Of a stretch of DNA of 13,996 nucleotides, positions 13,992 through 13,996 are shown piece after piece. The notes under the pieces were generated by a model. It was not told the origin of the DNA. It did not search any database and saw nothing but the letters and a program-made list of their open reading frames with translations. Source of the DNA: Flavobacterium sp. (GTDB lineage: Bacteria; Bacteroidota; Bacteroidia; Flavobacteriales; Flavobacteriaceae); the NCBI GenBank assembly GCA_023253295.1, contig JALRGZ010000096.1, forward strand, positions 1-13,996. The letters run 5' to 3'. Position numbers and translations under genes: made by a program. The stretch's first letter is position 1. Each line of letters opens with the position of its first letter.

Positions 13992-13996
13992 CGTGT
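13926..13996. other. GC-rich anomalous tail, probable chimeric junction
   Basis: The last 71 bases are about 56% G+C with many CG dinucleotides (TTCGACGACG, CCACGACGCG), while the flanking genes are near one third G+C. The change is abrupt at the end of trpC homology. No IS end or target duplication can be recognised in so short a piece; a contig-end chimera or other artefact is the simplest reading. Confidence 0.7.

Overview
The window is AT-rich DNA of a member of the Bacteroidota, most likely Flavobacterium or a close relative. The reasons are the protein types (a flavobacterial-looking trp operon, a secreted beta-helix protein with a Sec signal, a MarR/nitroreductase/YceI operon), several matches to the Bacteroidota promoter (-7 TAnnTTTG, sometimes with TTG at -33), A-rich leaders without Shine-Dalgarno sequences, and intrinsic terminators after most operons. 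All convincing genes are on the + strand.

Layout: (1) 1-660, the 3' end of purB and a strong terminator. (2) 689-3049, a CPA2-type cation/proton antiporter with two C-terminal TrkA-C (RCK_C) domains and its own promoter and terminator. (3) 3256-4448, a cbpA-cbpM pair: a zinc-finger-less DnaJ co-chaperone and its MerR-like modulator, overlapping by 4 bp. (4) 4583-5830, a second, unrelated antiporter. (5) 6082-7902, an apparently autoregulated operon of a MarR regulator, a nitroreductase and a secreted YceI protein, with two palindromic operators exactly 30 bp apart. (6) 7979-9303, a secreted parallel-beta-helix protein. (7) 9372-13991, the trp operon: promoter, a 16-codon leader peptide with three consecutive Trp codons, attenuator, trpE, trpG, trpD, a four-helix-bundle (S23/IVS-protein) gene, and trpC. 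The usual following trp genes lie outside the window.

The most interesting part is the trp operon. Its leader can be folded into a complete ribosome-mediated attenuator: leader peptide WWW, a 1:2 protector hairpin, a 2:3 antiterminator and a 3:4 terminator. The gaps between the structural genes carry short phased repeat arrays: heptamers in trpE-trpG and trpG-trpD, octamers in trpD-trpC. In the last gap the octamer array occurs in opposite orientations on the two sides of a four-helix-bundle gene, so the gene could be enclosed in an RNA or DNA stem. This resembles the way members of this family sit in intervening sequences of 23S rRNA, but here it is inside a biosynthetic operon. The trpE-trpG gap looks like a gene-less version of the same design.

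The last ~70 bases are GC-rich and non-flavobacterial in character and replace the extreme C-terminus of TrpC. This looks like a chimeric contig end or a foreign junction and should not be trusted as native sequence.
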